The notes: a model not told the origin generated them from the letters alone. A DNA stretch of 59,494 nt from an uncultured Dialister sp. (GCA_900543165.1 UQQQ01000004.1:1-59494), one strand, 5' to 3'. Positions 33,000 to 41,405 are shown, numbered from the stretch's first letter. A program made the numbers and translations.

Positions 33000-33455
33000 T
33001 TATGACTGATAATGCCTACGCTGACAGCCTATGCTGCAGTACTTCTGCTTTGCGGTGTTCGGCTGAAACAGGTGACCGCACTCAGCGCAGAGCCTTGGCT
33101 TGTATGCCTTCCGGCAAAGTGCCTGCCTTTTTTCGTGTTTTCGCTCGAGCGCGCGTTTCTGCTTTTCTGCCATGTCACTTGCCTCGTAGTACTTCAAGAG
33201 GATGACTGCTCCCGGATAACCGTCTGCCTCCCACCCGCGGTCAGAAAGCTGCCGTGCCTTCGTCCAGAAGGCAGCACTTGCCATCCACTCCAGGTCGAAA
33301 TGCTCCCGCTCGCTGGGCATGATCCCGATATGTCCACGAGCGTCGCTCTCGATCACCATGAAAAGGTAACCATTTGTAAGCATGCCAGGCCTCAGGGTAT
33401 CCTTCGCCAGCAAGAGCTCGGTCACTCTGGCTCCCTTACGGAAATAGAGGATCAT
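33000..33455 (-). CDS. Phage protein with C-terminal zinc ribbon
   Basis: 151 aa. A C-terminal knuckle (CAECGHLFQPNTAKQKYCSI, then GCQRRHY) is like those at 40901-41254 and 58317-58772. The N-terminal domain (LLLAKDTLRPGMLTNGYLFM) is not recognised. It overlaps the upstream gene by 4 bases. Nucleic-acid binding is plausible. Confidence 0.62.
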   Translation of the reverse strand: MILYFRKGARVTELLLAKDTLRPGMLTNGYLFMVIESDARGHIGIMPSEREHFDLEWMASAAFWTKARQLSDRGWEADGYPGAVILLKYYEASDMAEKQKRALERKHEKRQALCRKAYKPRLCAECGHLFQPNTAKQKYCSIGCQRRHYQS

Positions 33456-33874
33456 ACTTTGGTCGCCTCTTTTCTTTCTGACGTCAGTGAGCCGCTTGGG
33501 TGCTTAAACCGCACGCCAGCTTCCTCGAATAAACACTGCCTCAGCTCCGCCGGTGTTACAAACCCTTTCTCTACTGTATCATAAAGTTCGAGACACATCT
33601 CTGCAAACCGCTCTTCCCGTCCGTCTTTCTTCCTGAGTTCACCGAAGTGGTCATGGATGACCATGACCGGGATCGCGATCAGTTCTTCAAATAGCCTTGA
33701 TACAGCTTCATTTTTTGCATGTGTCGCTAATTTCGCTGCTTCCTGTTGGACTGCCTGCGCGCACAAGTCTTTTAGATACTCCGGCTTGACCGTGAGTGTA
33801 GCGTTTTTATTCTTTTGCCGCTCGATCTTCCTGCGCACTTGCCTGCTGAGTAGGGATCCGGTTGTGTCGATCAT
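33452..33874 (-). CDS. Unrecognised early phage protein
   Basis: 140 aa from the ATG at 33874 (AGGAGGGG upstream). The start is basic (LLSRQVRRKIERQKNKNATL), then a helical domain with AIPVMVIHDHFGELRKKDGR. Conserved small phage proteins of this kind often precede RusA. Function unknown. Confidence 0.6.
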   Translation of the reverse strand: MIDTTGSLLSRQVRRKIERQKNKNATLTVKPEYLKDLCAQAVQQEAAKLATHAKNEAVSRLFEELIAIPVMVIHDHFGELRKKDGREERFAEMCLELYDTVEKGFVTPAELRQCLFEEAGVRFKHPSGSLTSERKEATKV

Positions 33875-33909
33875 GCTTAGCCCCTCCTTGTTAATAATAT
33901 CCGCTTGCG

Positions 33910-34326
33910 CTATTCGTTTGAATGGACGTACACCCGCAGCCCCGGCAAACTGTTTGTGGCTGCATAAACTTTTTTGCACTGAGTAATAGTTACTTGCTTA
34001 TCGTCCTCATAGGCGATGCCGTTCAATCCGTCGAGTACGACTTTCAAGATGTTGTCAATGTCAGGCTTCCCCGGCGCAAGTTTCCCCGCCATCGCCTCTG
34101 ACTTCTTTGCCCGCGGCCATGACTTCGGGATCGGAAAGACTGCCTCGATCACGACCATCACAGCCCCCTCGAAACAGGGCCCGTCCTGTGCTGCATAAGC
34201 CTCTGCGATTTGCCGTTCGTACGACTTCGTTTTCCCCGGCGTGTAGACAGTCCCGCTTTTCGAAGAGAACCGCGGCCTTGCTTTGCCCTGTACCTTACCA
34301 GGCACGAAGAAATAGACCATACTCAT
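33910..34326 (-). CDS. RusA-type Holliday junction resolvase
   Basis: 138 aa from the ATG at 34326 (CAGGAGG upstream). GKVQGKARPRFSSKSGTVYT, and the catalytic acidic box KPDIDNILKVVLDGLNGIAY with EDDKQVTITQCKK. It cuts four-way junctions from replication or recombination before packaging. Confidence 0.92.
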   Translation of the reverse strand: MSMVYFFVPGKVQGKARPRFSSKSGTVYTPGKTKSYERQIAEAYAAQDGPCFEGAVMVVIEAVFPIPKSWPRAKKSEAMAGKLAPGKPDIDNILKVVLDGLNGIAYEDDKQVTITQCKKVYAATNSLPGLRVYVHSNE

Positions 34327-34427
34327 CACTTCCTCCTGAGTAACCATTCGACGGTAAGAAGGATGGCAGCAGTTGCCACCAGCGAGCCCGTCAGCACACC
34401 AACGAAGAACCACACCGCACTGCTCAT
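34326..34427 (-). CDS. 33 aa single-span membrane peptide
   Basis: MSSAVWFFVGVLTGSLVATA, then AILLTVEWLLRRK. GAAGGAGAGG lies before the ATG. It shares one base with the RusA start and four with the upstream gene, so it is embedded in the operon without its own promoter. Too short for gene callers. Function unknown. Confidence 0.6.
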   Translation of the reverse strand: MSSAVWFFVGVLTGSLVATAAILLTVEWLLRRK

Positions 34428-34645
34428 GAGATCCTCTCCTTCCTCAGTCTTTCCGCTTCCCGCGCTGCCATAGCATCCACCTCTGTCTTTAAGACCATCA
34501 GGTCACGCATCACGCCCCGCTGGTCGTTCTGCAGCTCATCGACGGCCAGCCAAAGATCTCCGATCTTCCCGAAAAGGAAAGCAATCGTCGCCAGCAGCAT
34601 CATTCCGACGATGCAGACAAGGAGCAGGACTTCCCACTCAGTCAT
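34424..34645 (-). CDS. Membrane-anchored coiled-coil protein
   Basis: 73 aa: N-terminal span (VLLLVCIVGMMLLATIAFLF), then a helix with regular hydrophobic heptads ending in Arg/Glu-rich sequence. Operon overlaps on both sides. Function unknown. Confidence 0.6.
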   Translation of the reverse strand: MTEWEVLLLVCIVGMMLLATIAFLFGKIGDLWLAVDELQNDQRGVMRDLMVLKTEVDAMAAREAERLRKERIS

Positions 34646-34937
34646 GAGATGCCTCCATGCTATCCTGCTTCGCTATATTCAGTACCTCTTTCATGCTGAT
34701 GACATAGTAAGGACATTCATCCATGAAGAGCCAGTTATTCATTGTCTTATACATCGTTTTAAGCATCTGCCCCAATTCATTCTTTGAATAGCTGAACACT
34801 GTCAGCTTTACAGCTTTCACTCTATCCGTGCTGGACAAGTCCGCGTAAAGATGCAGATGTCCATCCAGATCCTTGTCGATATAGATTTCTTTCGGGTCCG
34901 TGACAATAGCCCCGGATTCTGTCTGAATAATAATCAT
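34638..34937 (-). CDS. Unrecognised early phage protein
   Basis: 99 aa from the ATG at 34937 (GAGGAGG upstream). MIIIQTESGAIVTDPKEIYI and LTVFSYSKNELGQMLKTMYK. No family recognised; a mixed alpha/beta small protein in the early operon. Confidence 0.6.
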   Translation of the reverse strand: MIIIQTESGAIVTDPKEIYIDKDLDGHLHLYADLSSTDRVKAVKLTVFSYSKNELGQMLKTMYKTMNNWLFMDECPYYVISMKEVLNIAKQDSMEASHD

Positions 34938-35158
34938 GATTCCTCCTCGTAAATCTCCCAATCGTCCACAAAAATATCGTGCCACTGCAAATCGTCCATG
35001 CGTTCCGTCGGTTTGTGATCTTTCCTAGGGTAGTGCATCGCAAGAACCGGCTTACCAAAGCGTGACTCCTTCTTGAAGTTATACACGCCCTCAGACCACC
35101 AACGCCGCCGGATCTTTTCCCCTTCATCTGCCGCTCTCAGTGCTTCCCATGTTTTCAT
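34934..35158 (-). CDS. DUF2829-like protein, possible Tad2 anti-Thoeris
   Basis: 74 aa. MKTWEALRAADEGEKIRRRW at the start and a HDIFVDDWEIYEEES end fit the DUF2829 pattern (a start with EAL...G.k..R..W and an end with D.l..DWE). Tad2 proteins of this family bind the Thoeris signal and block that defence. The central part is unusual, so the link is an inference. It sits in a run of small early genes, where anti-defence genes gather. Confidence 0.5.
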   Translation of the reverse strand: MKTWEALRAADEGEKIRRRWWSEGVYNFKKESRFGKPVLAMHYPRKDHKPTERMDDLQWHDIFVDDWEIYEEES

Positions 35159-35404
35159 CTATTCTCTCGCCTCCACTGTGTAACCGTGAAACTCCATCCA
35201 ATACTGATTGACTTCTCTCATTTTCATCAAAGCCTCTGCCTCACTCTTGCAGAGGAAGTCTTTGTTCGTCCATTTATCATCCTTCTCGATGTAGCGATGC
35301 ATCTGCAGAAATACTTTCTTCTTCGGCGTTCGCCCCGTCCGGTCCGTATAGCTCCGGATCGTCAGCTCGATGCGGTCAGCGCCCTTCACAAGATGGCTTC
35401 GCAT
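35159..35404 (-). CDS. Unrecognised early phage protein
   Basis: 81 aa. It starts MRSHLVKGADRIELTIRSYT, basic, with an aromatic C-terminal part (MREVNQYWMEFHGYTVEARE). It is first in the minus-strand block after the candidate origin. AGGAGGGAGG precedes the ATG. Function unknown. Confidence 0.55.
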   Translation of the reverse strand: MRSHLVKGADRIELTIRSYTDRTGRTPKKKVFLQMHRYIEKDDKWTNKDFLCKSEAEALMKMREVNQYWMEFHGYTVEARE

Positions 35405-35532
35405 GACTTACCTCCCTCCTAAAATACAAATCTGTATTTTTCTGACTACTTACAAAATCAGCTGGTTTGCTATCATAAAAAGATATGCCTAAATCCTGCA
35501 AACTCTTTTTACGGTGAGTGAAGGGGTGGAAG

Positions 35533-35650
35533 GGGTGGGTGTGTATGTTAAGGAACACCCACCCTTACACCCCCATTCACCGCGTGAGATTAAACCCTAC
35601 CATTATATATATTTCCTATATAGAGTTGGTAGGGTTTATGGTAGGGTTTA
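35533..35650. other. Candidate prophage replication origin
   Basis: Two adjacent 12-mers TGGTAGGGTTTA (35627-35638, 35639-35650) face an inverted copy TAAACCCTACCA (35591-35602) across a 24-bp AT-only-like core (TTATATATATTTCCTATATA...). Next to it is a 10-bp dyad GGGTGGGTGT/ACACCCACCC (35533-35564). The block lies just beyond the primase-helicase stop codon. Iterons plus an AT-rich core beside the initiator gene is a usual origin layout. Confidence 0.5.
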
Positions 35651-37702
35651 GGCTCGTTCATCGAGCCTTCGGATTCGTCCGCTTCGTCCGGCCGTTACTT
35701 CATATACCTGCACAGGTTCGTTCGCTTGCTTTAAGTAACGCCGAATTGTTGATGAGGAAATCTGCATCTCATCTGCCAGATTGTTCTGATTCACCACATC
35801 CCCGTTCGCTAAATGATGCTCCAGCGTTCGGATGAATTCTTCGTAGCGATCATTTTTGTTCTGCGTCTGGGTGATATTCCCCTTGACGCGGTTCCCTTCG
35901 ATGCTGCCCTCGGTACGCTTCGGATCGATATCAGGGGCGAGTACGTGGATCGGATACTGGAAGAGGATGGCTTTCGGCTTCGGCGTCTTGAACTCGCGAA
36001 GGATGCAGGTACAGCAGTAAGCGACGTCGCAGCCATACTGATCCTTTTCCTCCTCTTTCAGCTCGATCGCCGTCAGGTCGATGATAGCATCCGCGTCGCG
36101 GGAGAAAACGCCCGAGCCGCTGCCGCGGTCGGTCGCCCGCTTAGCGCCCTGCGCGCCCTTGGAGTGATGGTGGCAGTAGATGACAGAGCATCCCAACTCG
36201 CGGCAGATGTAGTCGAACTGATTGCCAAAGTACGCCATATCGCTGGCGGCATTCTCGTCACCCGTGATGACCTTGTAAATAGGGTCGACGATGATCGTCT
36301 CAAGATGCATATCCTTACACCGCCGGACGATGATCTTTGCCAGTTTGTCCATCGGGAGCGCCTTGCCCCTGAGATCCCACACGATGAGATTGCTGGAGCT
36401 GGGGTGCATCGGCATCCCCTTTGCCCTATAGATGTGCTCCAGTCGGTCGATGAAAGATTTCTCGTCGATTTCCAGATTGATATAGAGGACTTTCCCCTGT
36501 CGGCATTTCCATCCCAGAAACTCGCCGCCGGACGCAATGGCAAGCGCCAGCTGCATCAGCCAGAAAGACTTCCCCGCCTTCGAGGGGCCGGTCAGTATAG
36601 CCTTGTGCCCCAGACGGAGGATGCCATCGATCAAGACAGGATTTAGAGGCGGCGGATCATCGATGACCGTATTGAGCGGGAGGAAAGGTGGCAGATCATC
36701 CTGCTGCTCCTCCGTCCATGTGAGCCATGCCAGATAGTCCTTCTGCCCCTGATTGACGCCGATCAGGAACTGCTTCTTGCCGTTCCGCGTGACGCCCGGC
36801 ATACGGGACAGGCGGGACGGGTTCTTATTCTGCTCGTCGACCTTGAAGCCGTTTTTGTTGCAGATGTCATACATATGAGCGACGCGTTCATAGTATTCCT
36901 TCTGTGTCGCGGCATCGACATGGACGATGGCATGCACCGACTTCCCGCCGGAGTAGACGATGGCAGCGCATGGCAGCTGCATCTGGCGGATGAGTGCCAG
37001 CTGCTGGCCGAGAGGCAGTGTGTCCGACTCCACCAGCGCATAGCGATAATCAGTGACATTCGCATTCTTAGCCCCTTCTCCGTCCAGCGGATTGATACGG
37101 ATCCACGCCCCTGCCGCTTCATTCTGCAGGCTGCCGATAGCGCTGGATATCTGCTGCGAATGCTTCAACGCCTCAACGATCTCCCCGCACGTCCGCTTAC
37201 ACTGGCCATTATCGACAGGCTTCCATTTCCCGTCCTTAGCCAGGAAGGAATTCACGGCCAGCCCGACATACTCATCCGGCTTGAAGAGCGCCTGCAGATA
37301 GGAGATGAGATCCCCTTTCTGGTCCCATTCCCCATCACTTGGCTCATGGAAATCTTCCGGCTCGACCGTCGATGGATCGATCAGGAAATCAGAATCCGTG
37401 AAGGTGAACCCCGTCACGGTGCGAACCGGCCCTTCATGACGCCCGGAGGGCTTCCACCCGCCTTCCTTCGCCCATTGGGTGATGACGGCGCCAGTGACTG
37501 GCTGCTCGCGGTCTTCATGGAAAGACTGCCACTTCTTGACGCATTCCCCTTCATGGAACTTCCCGCCCCTGCGGCTCCACGCTTCCCAGACAGACAGGGG
37601 ATAGCCCTCCTTCTGGAGAGCCATGCCCACTTGAATCCATCGTTCATAGCTGTAGTCTGGGTCGATGAAGGCCAAGAGCGGCACTAGATCAATTTTGCTC
37701 AT
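35648..37702 (-). CDS. Primase-helicase replication protein (PriCT_2 plus AAA_25)
   Basis: 684 aa. The N-terminal PriCT_2 part is DYSYERWIQVGMALQKEGYP. A primase-like middle follows (SGGKSVHAIVHVDAATQKEY). The RepA-like helicase has Walker A TGPSKAGKSFW near residue 370 and Walker B ETIIVDPIYKV near 470, then SVIYCHHHSKGAQG. The C-terminus has a helix-turn-helix (NNLADEMQISSSTIRRYLKQ) that could bind the adjacent iterons. It probably opens and replicates the phage origin. Confidence 0.85.
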   Translation of the reverse strand: MSKIDLVPLLAFIDPDYSYERWIQVGMALQKEGYPLSVWEAWSRRGGKFHEGECVKKWQSFHEDREQPVTGAVITQWAKEGGWKPSGRHEGPVRTVTGFTFTDSDFLIDPSTVEPEDFHEPSDGEWDQKGDLISYLQALFKPDEYVGLAVNSFLAKDGKWKPVDNGQCKRTCGEIVEALKHSQQISSAIGSLQNEAAGAWIRINPLDGEGAKNANVTDYRYALVESDTLPLGQQLALIRQMQLPCAAIVYSGGKSVHAIVHVDAATQKEYYERVAHMYDICNKNGFKVDEQNKNPSRLSRMPGVTRNGKKQFLIGVNQGQKDYLAWLTWTEEQQDDLPPFLPLNTVIDDPPPLNPVLIDGILRLGHKAILTGPSKAGKSFWLMQLALAIASGGEFLGWKCRQGKVLYINLEIDEKSFIDRLEHIYRAKGMPMHPSSSNLIVWDLRGKALPMDKLAKIIVRRCKDMHLETIIVDPIYKVITGDENAASDMAYFGNQFDYICRELGCSVIYCHHHSKGAQGAKRATDRGSGSGVFSRDADAIIDLTAIELKEEEKDQYGCDVAYCCTCILREFKTPKPKAILFQYPIHVLAPDIDPKRTEGSIEGNRVKGNITQTQNKNDRYEEFIRTLEHHLANGDVVNQNNLADEMQISSSTIRRYLKQANEPVQVYEVTAGRSGRIRRLDERA

Positions 37703-37708
37703 AGCCGT

Positions 37709-38194
37709 TTACCGTTCGGGCTTGTAGTACTTCTTGATGACATTGCGCGTGGTCTGCTTGCCATTCCACTCGGACGTTTCATTATTGACCTCGAAGTCCC
37801 CTTCCTGCCCTACGGCGGTCGTCCAGAGCGGGTCATCCGCGCCGCCGATGCCGTTCTCTTTAAGCGCATCACCAAGACCGATGGCATCGAAGAAGCAGGC
37901 GAATTTCCACTTCTGATTGCTCTTGTAGACCAAGTAATCTGTAAGGCGCGTCTTTGTTCCGTCTTCGTGATGGATGTCCATCAGGATGGTCTTCATGAGC
38001 GTATTATCCTTCTTCGTGAAGCTCGTCTGGCAGTCATAGACCACGAAGTGGTAACGGCCTTTTGGGATGGGGTCGAAAAGACCTCCCTTCTCCTCGAAAT
38101 CATCGTCCGTAAAACTGGAAAACCCGGTAACCACCATTGCCTTTTCCTTCTCGGTATCCGGCGTAGCATTTCCAAACTGTCCAAAATTCGGCAT
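37709..38194 (-). CDS. DUF669 protein, ssDNA-binding-like
   Basis: 161 aa. FDPIPKGRYHFVVYDCQTSF and KTRLTDYLVYKSNQKWKFAC, with a C-terminal WNGKQTTRNVIKKYYKPER, are the DUF669 pattern. The family travels with phage single-strand annealing and AAA proteins, as here, and is thought to bind single-stranded DNA. It is six bases upstream of the primase-helicase. Confidence 0.85.
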   Translation of the reverse strand: MPNFGQFGNATPDTEKEKAMVVTGFSSFTDDDFEEKGGLFDPIPKGRYHFVVYDCQTSFTKKDNTLMKTILMDIHHEDGTKTRLTDYLVYKSNQKWKFACFFDAIGLGDALKENGIGGADDPLWTTAVGQEGDFEVNNETSEWNGKQTTRNVIKKYYKPER

Positions 38195-38293
38195 AGTATT
38201 TTCCTCCTAAGATATAAAATTCGTAACTTAACGTGTGGAAATTGAGAAAAATCTCTCAAAATCATGATTACAAACAGAAATCGTGATTATAGA

Positions 38294-39382
38294 CTAAAAC
38301 GGAGTGCGGATGTTGTTCAGCACATAGTATTTGAATCCCGCCCATGTATTAGGCTTGATGAGTGCTTCTACATAGTCCGCAGGGATCTTTGTCAGATTCT
38401 CTGCTTTCGCTGCGGGCTCGTTGGGGTCTACTTCGCGGATAGCTTTCAGCAGCTCCCCTTCCGTGATCGGTGAAGGGTCCGCCTCCGATACTCCAAGCGC
38501 CATCAGACGCGCGAGCTCATCATACACGTTCGTGGGCGGGGCTGGCTTCGCTTCTGCGGGGTCCGTGGCCGTTTTAGGGGTGATTCCCTTCTGTGCCTTC
38601 TTCTTCGCCTGATACGCCTTTTCCATGGTGGTTTTCGGCGGTGTGACAGGACGGGTGGGGATGATGGACTGGATTTCCTTGAAGTCGAAGTCCAGAATAT
38701 CTGCGAGCCCGAAGCGGTTCTTAGCGTCCGCGAACGGCGTGTGCGTCGCGCGCATTCTCCGCTGGCCGCCTGCCGCCTTTCCTTTGCCGTCTGCGCCCTG
38801 CCGGATGATGACTTTGTAGTCCGCAAAGAGCAAGAGATCCGCCCACTCTTTGAGAAGAGCCCCCAGTGAATTGTTCTTGCTCCCGGGCAGCTTCATCTCC
38901 CAGTGGTCATAGCTCCCGGTATCATCCGGGCGGGTGACCGTCCGCTGCATCGCGTGTGCCAGGAATACGACATTGAAGCCCATATTCACCAGCACCTCCG
39001 CATTGACCAAGAGCTTTGCGAATTCTTCGGCGAGGATCACATAGCCCTTGCCGTAGCCGAATTCTTCGATGCTCTTCTTGCTGCCGTTCGCCTTGCAGAT
39101 GTAGGCGCTCGCCAGTTTTGCCGCCATATCCGCCGTATCGATGACGATCGTCGAATAGGGCAGCGATGGGTCGCGCTGGATCTGGTCCAGCGTGCCCATG
39201 AGAGTGGGCCAGTCCTGGATAGAGTCGATGCGATCGACATCCATCCGGCGGCTGCCGCGGTCCAGGTCGAGGAAAAGCGGCGCGGGGAAATGACTGGCGA
39301 AAGTCGTCTTCCCGATGCCTTCCACGCCGTATACCACGACCTTGACGGCACTCTGCTGGATACCCTTGTTGATGGTAAGCAT
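38294..39382 (-). CDS. Sak4-like AAA ATPase (phage recombination)
   Basis: 362 aa. Walker A YGVEGIGKTTFASHF at residue 18, LFLDLDRGSRRMDVDR, Walker B STIVIDTADM near 80. It belongs to the AAA_24/RecA-fold Sak4 group that anneals or pairs single strands in phage recombination. The C-terminal third is Pro/Lys-rich. The gene cluster Gp157 - Sak4 - DUF669 is a common recombination set. Confidence 0.82.
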   Translation of the reverse strand: MLTINKGIQQSAVKVVVYGVEGIGKTTFASHFPAPLFLDLDRGSRRMDVDRIDSIQDWPTLMGTLDQIQRDPSLPYSTIVIDTADMAAKLASAYICKANGSKKSIEEFGYGKGYVILAEEFAKLLVNAEVLVNMGFNVVFLAHAMQRTVTRPDDTGSYDHWEMKLPGSKNNSLGALLKEWADLLLFADYKVIIRQGADGKGKAAGGQRRMRATHTPFADAKNRFGLADILDFDFKEIQSIIPTRPVTPPKTTMEKAYQAKKKAQKGITPKTATDPAEAKPAPPTNVYDELARLMALGVSEADPSPITEGELLKAIREVDPNEPAAKAENLTKIPADYVEALIKPNTWAGFKYYVLNNIRTPF

Positions 39383-39429
39383 ATATACCTCCTATGATAT
39401 ATTTCTAAAAGTGAATCGCCGGATGGCTA

Positions 39430-39924
39430 TCACTTAATAGACAGATTCTGTTTTTCCTCCAAAGACGCGCCGGGGACGGTTTCCCCTGCTTTCAGAAGCT
39501 CTTTGATAGCCAGCTTGTCCGGCTTGGTCGTGATGACCTGCTTCATGAAGCACATGGGGATCATATTCTCATCCGGGATGGATACCGTCACGGACTTCCT
39601 CCAGCGGATCTGTGCACTAGGCACATCCGCCTTCTTGCCCGCTTCCAGATGCATGGCCAGATAGGTTTTAAGGCTCTCCAGCTTCTTCTGCGCCGACACA
39701 GCTCTCGCCGTCAGCTTGTCTACTTCTTCTTTGTACTGCTCGATATCCGACTGGAGATTCTTGATATACCGGCAGATGTTATCCACCTTGGCCCATTTCT
39801 CCATCTCGAGGTCATCCAGTGCTTTTGCATCCAGTACTTCCCCGGTGCTGCCGTCTACGGCAGTGCCTTCCGGAGTGACAAAGATATTGGCCAGCCTTTC
39901 GTCGATTTCATATAACGTCGCCAT
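39430..39924 (-). CDS. Siphovirus Gp157-family protein
   Basis: 164 aa from the ATG at 39924 (AGGAGGAG upstream); the longer open frame upstream is shadow of the next gene. MATLYEIDERLANIFVTPEG, WAKVDNICRYIKNLQSDIEQ and YLAMHLEAGKKADVPSAQIR are the Gp157 signature. It occurs beside phage recombinases. Exact role unknown. Confidence 0.85.
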   Translation of the reverse strand: MATLYEIDERLANIFVTPEGTAVDGSTGEVLDAKALDDLEMEKWAKVDNICRYIKNLQSDIEQYKEEVDKLTARAVSAQKKLESLKTYLAMHLEAGKKADVPSAQIRWRKSVTVSIPDENMIPMCFMKQVITTKPDKLAIKELLKAGETVPGASLEEKQNLSIK

Positions 39925-40372
39925 TTCTCCTCCTATTTTTATGGTATGAATCCACCACATTGATAACTTCCCAATAAACATCACTCGGCATTTTTGTGGG
40001 CGGCATCTGTGCCGGAAGGTCCAGCAGGTCCTCCGCCACATCCACCAGCTCTGCGAGCGTATCCAGCTCTTCCTCTGAGCAATCCTCAAGGAACGGCCAG
40101 TCCTTCTCACAAAGCTCGATCATCATGTCCCATTCGAGAGAAGACGCCAAATCAATCATCTGCTGCTTGTCTCCCATCTGCTGTTCGATGGTGCTAAACA
40201 TCAGCTGCAGATGCTTCGCCAGCGCGGCTGCGTCTCTCAGAGGGTACCGCTTCATCCTGCGACTGATGTTTTCTTGGATCATGCGGCATCGCTTGCAGCA
40301 TGTGCCCTGTTTCTTGCTATCGCGCGAATTGTAGTAGGTCTTACCGCAGATCCGGCACTGATGCGGATACAT
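39908..40372 (-). CDS. Zinc-finger early phage protein
   Basis: 154 aa from the ATG at 40372. MYPHQCRICGKTYYNSRDSK begins a C-x2-C...C-x2-C knuckle (CCKRC), then an acidic helical domain (DLASSLEWDMMIELCEKDWP). It overlaps the upstream gene by 32 bases and the Gp157 gene by 17 bases. No family recognised. Confidence 0.6.
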   Translation of the reverse strand: MYPHQCRICGKTYYNSRDSKKQGTCCKRCRMIQENISRRMKRYPLRDAAALAKHLQLMFSTIEQQMGDKQQMIDLASSLEWDMMIELCEKDWPFLEDCSEEELDTLAELVDVAEDLLDLPAQMPPTKMPSDVYWEVINVVDSYHKNRRRNGDVI

Positions 40373-40532
40373 CCGCTTCGGCTTCGTGTTCAATCGGCTC
40401 GCCTCCCAACCAGTCATCCCATGCGTCATCCGCGTGCTCCATCTCGTATTCTTCCCGTTCAAGGCGGCGGCGGGCGGCTTCTTCATCGAAGAAGCCAATG
40501 CCGCACACCATGTGATTTTCAAGCTCTGCCAT
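40341..40532 (-). CDS. Small acidic protein
   Basis: 63 aa from the ATG at 40532 (TGGAGAAATC upstream). FFDEEAARRRLEREEYEMEH and DDAWDDWLGGEPIEHEAEAD: very acidic with Trp. Possible DNA mimic or regulator by charge alone. Function unknown. Confidence 0.55.
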   Translation of the reverse strand: MAELENHMVCGIGFFDEEAARRRLEREEYEMEHADDAWDDWLGGEPIEHEAEADVSASVPDLR

Positions 40533-40546
40533 GATTTCTCCATTTC

Positions 40547-40622
40547 TGGTATAATAGAGGCAGGAATGCCTCAAAACCTTCCTGCCCGAGCCTTAGCAGT
40601 AGCCGCTGCCAAGGCTCTTTTT
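40547..40622 (+). ncRNA. Possible short intergenic RNA on the plus strand
   Basis: TGGTATAAT (40547-40555) is followed by a hairpin (GGCAGGA..TCCTGCC, 40559-40586) and a good intrinsic terminator (GAGCCTTaGCAG..CTGCcAAGGCTC then TTTTT, ending at 40622). This gives a self-contained RNA of about 60 nt between two minus-strand genes. No ORF. On the minus strand the same DNA could act as a leader. Confidence 0.5.
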
Positions 40623-40624
40623 CT

Positions 40625-40852
40625 TTACTCTTTCACCTGCAGCTCAATGACCTGCCTCTCGCCATTGCCATCTTTCAGATCCTCGGTGTTCGCGAAGATC
40701 CCGGTGACGACCAGAGGCGGGACAGGTTCTTCTTCGTTGATAGCGCTCTTGTACCCGAAGAAATAATCGTCGCCATCCTCATTGAACACGTGGACAGGCT
40801 GATCTTCCATGAGGAGCTCGAGCGCCTGTTCCAGGGTGACTTCGTCTTTCAT
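40625..40852 (-). CDS. Small early protein, paralogue of 41247-41405
   Basis: 75 aa. TLEQALELLMEDQPVHVFNE, then DDYFFGYKSAI. The block L..L...MEDQ...VF...G..Y.G.K is shared with 41247-41405, so the two are related. Acidic. Function unknown. Confidence 0.6.
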   Translation of the reverse strand: MKDEVTLEQALELLMEDQPVHVFNEDGDDYFFGYKSAINEEEPVPPLVVTGIFANTEDLKDGNGERQVIELQVKE

Positions 40853-40870
40853 TTAGTTGCTCCCTCCATC

Positions 40871-40900
40871 CACGAACGGTCGGTACTTCGACCGTTCGTG
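40871..40900. repeat. Perfect 12-bp palindrome between early genes
   Basis: CACGAACGGTCG (40871-40882) and CGACCGTTCGTG (40889-40900) with a 6-base centre. There is no T run on either side, so it is a weak terminator candidate; an operator or processing site is possible. Confidence 0.6.
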
Positions 40901-41254
40901 TCACAATAGGTCCCTCTTTTCTCTTCGGATGAGGCTCCCTAAGCTCATGCCGCCGGACATGCCGATTTCGCCTTTTCTATGCTTGTTACTCTTTGAGGTG
41001 TTGTGCTTCCAGTATTTCTTCTCGCAGAGGCTGCAGCAGAAGACGGTCCTCTTATCTGTTCTTTCCCAGACAAGGACTTCATGCCCACACTCTTTACAGG
41101 AAAAGGCGCGAATAATCGCCATGCCTTTTGGCGGATCAGGATGCTTATTTTCTTTTGCTTTCCTGTTGTGCTTTTTACAGCACCTGTAGGAGCAATACTT
41201 CTGGCTTGTACTGCCGACAAATGATTTCCCGCACTCGGGACAGATCTTACTCAT
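40901..41254 (-). CDS. Double zinc-knuckle protein
   Basis: 117 aa from the ATG at 41254. MSKICPECGKSFVGSTSQKY with CSYRC, then IIRAFSCKECGHEVLVWERT with FCCSLCEKKYWKH. It is a clear relative of the protein at 58317-58772 upstream of the adhesin (shared RSF-C..C...V, FCS..CE..YWKH). Nucleic-acid or protein binding is likely; role unknown. Confidence 0.7.
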   Translation of the reverse strand: MSKICPECGKSFVGSTSQKYCSYRCCKKHNRKAKENKHPDPPKGMAIIRAFSCKECGHEVLVWERTDKRTVFCCSLCEKKYWKHNTSKSNKHRKGEIGMSGGMSLGSLIRREKRDLL

Positions 41255-41405
41255 TTTTCCCCCCTCTTCTTTCAGATTCTCTTTCTTCACTGAGCTTCAG
41301 ATTCCCTTTGAATCCTTCATAGCCTTCGTTCCCCTCTGTATCGAAGACGTAGATCCACTGGTCTTCCATGGGAATGAGTACCAAGATATCGTTCAGCGTT
41401 GTCAT
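41247..41405 (-). CDS. Small early protein, paralogue of 40625-40852
   Basis: 52 aa from the ATG at 41405. MTTLNDILVLIPMEDQWIYV, then FDTEGNEGYEGFKGNLKLSE. It overlaps both neighbours by 4-8 bases. Function unknown. Confidence 0.55.
   Translation of the reverse strand: MTTLNDILVLIPMEDQWIYVFDTEGNEGYEGFKGNLKLSEERESERRGGKNE

Noticed and set aside
35813..36646. 277-codon plus-strand ORF opposite the primase-helicase
   Set aside because: Antisense shadow; the minus-strand protein has clear Walker motifs.
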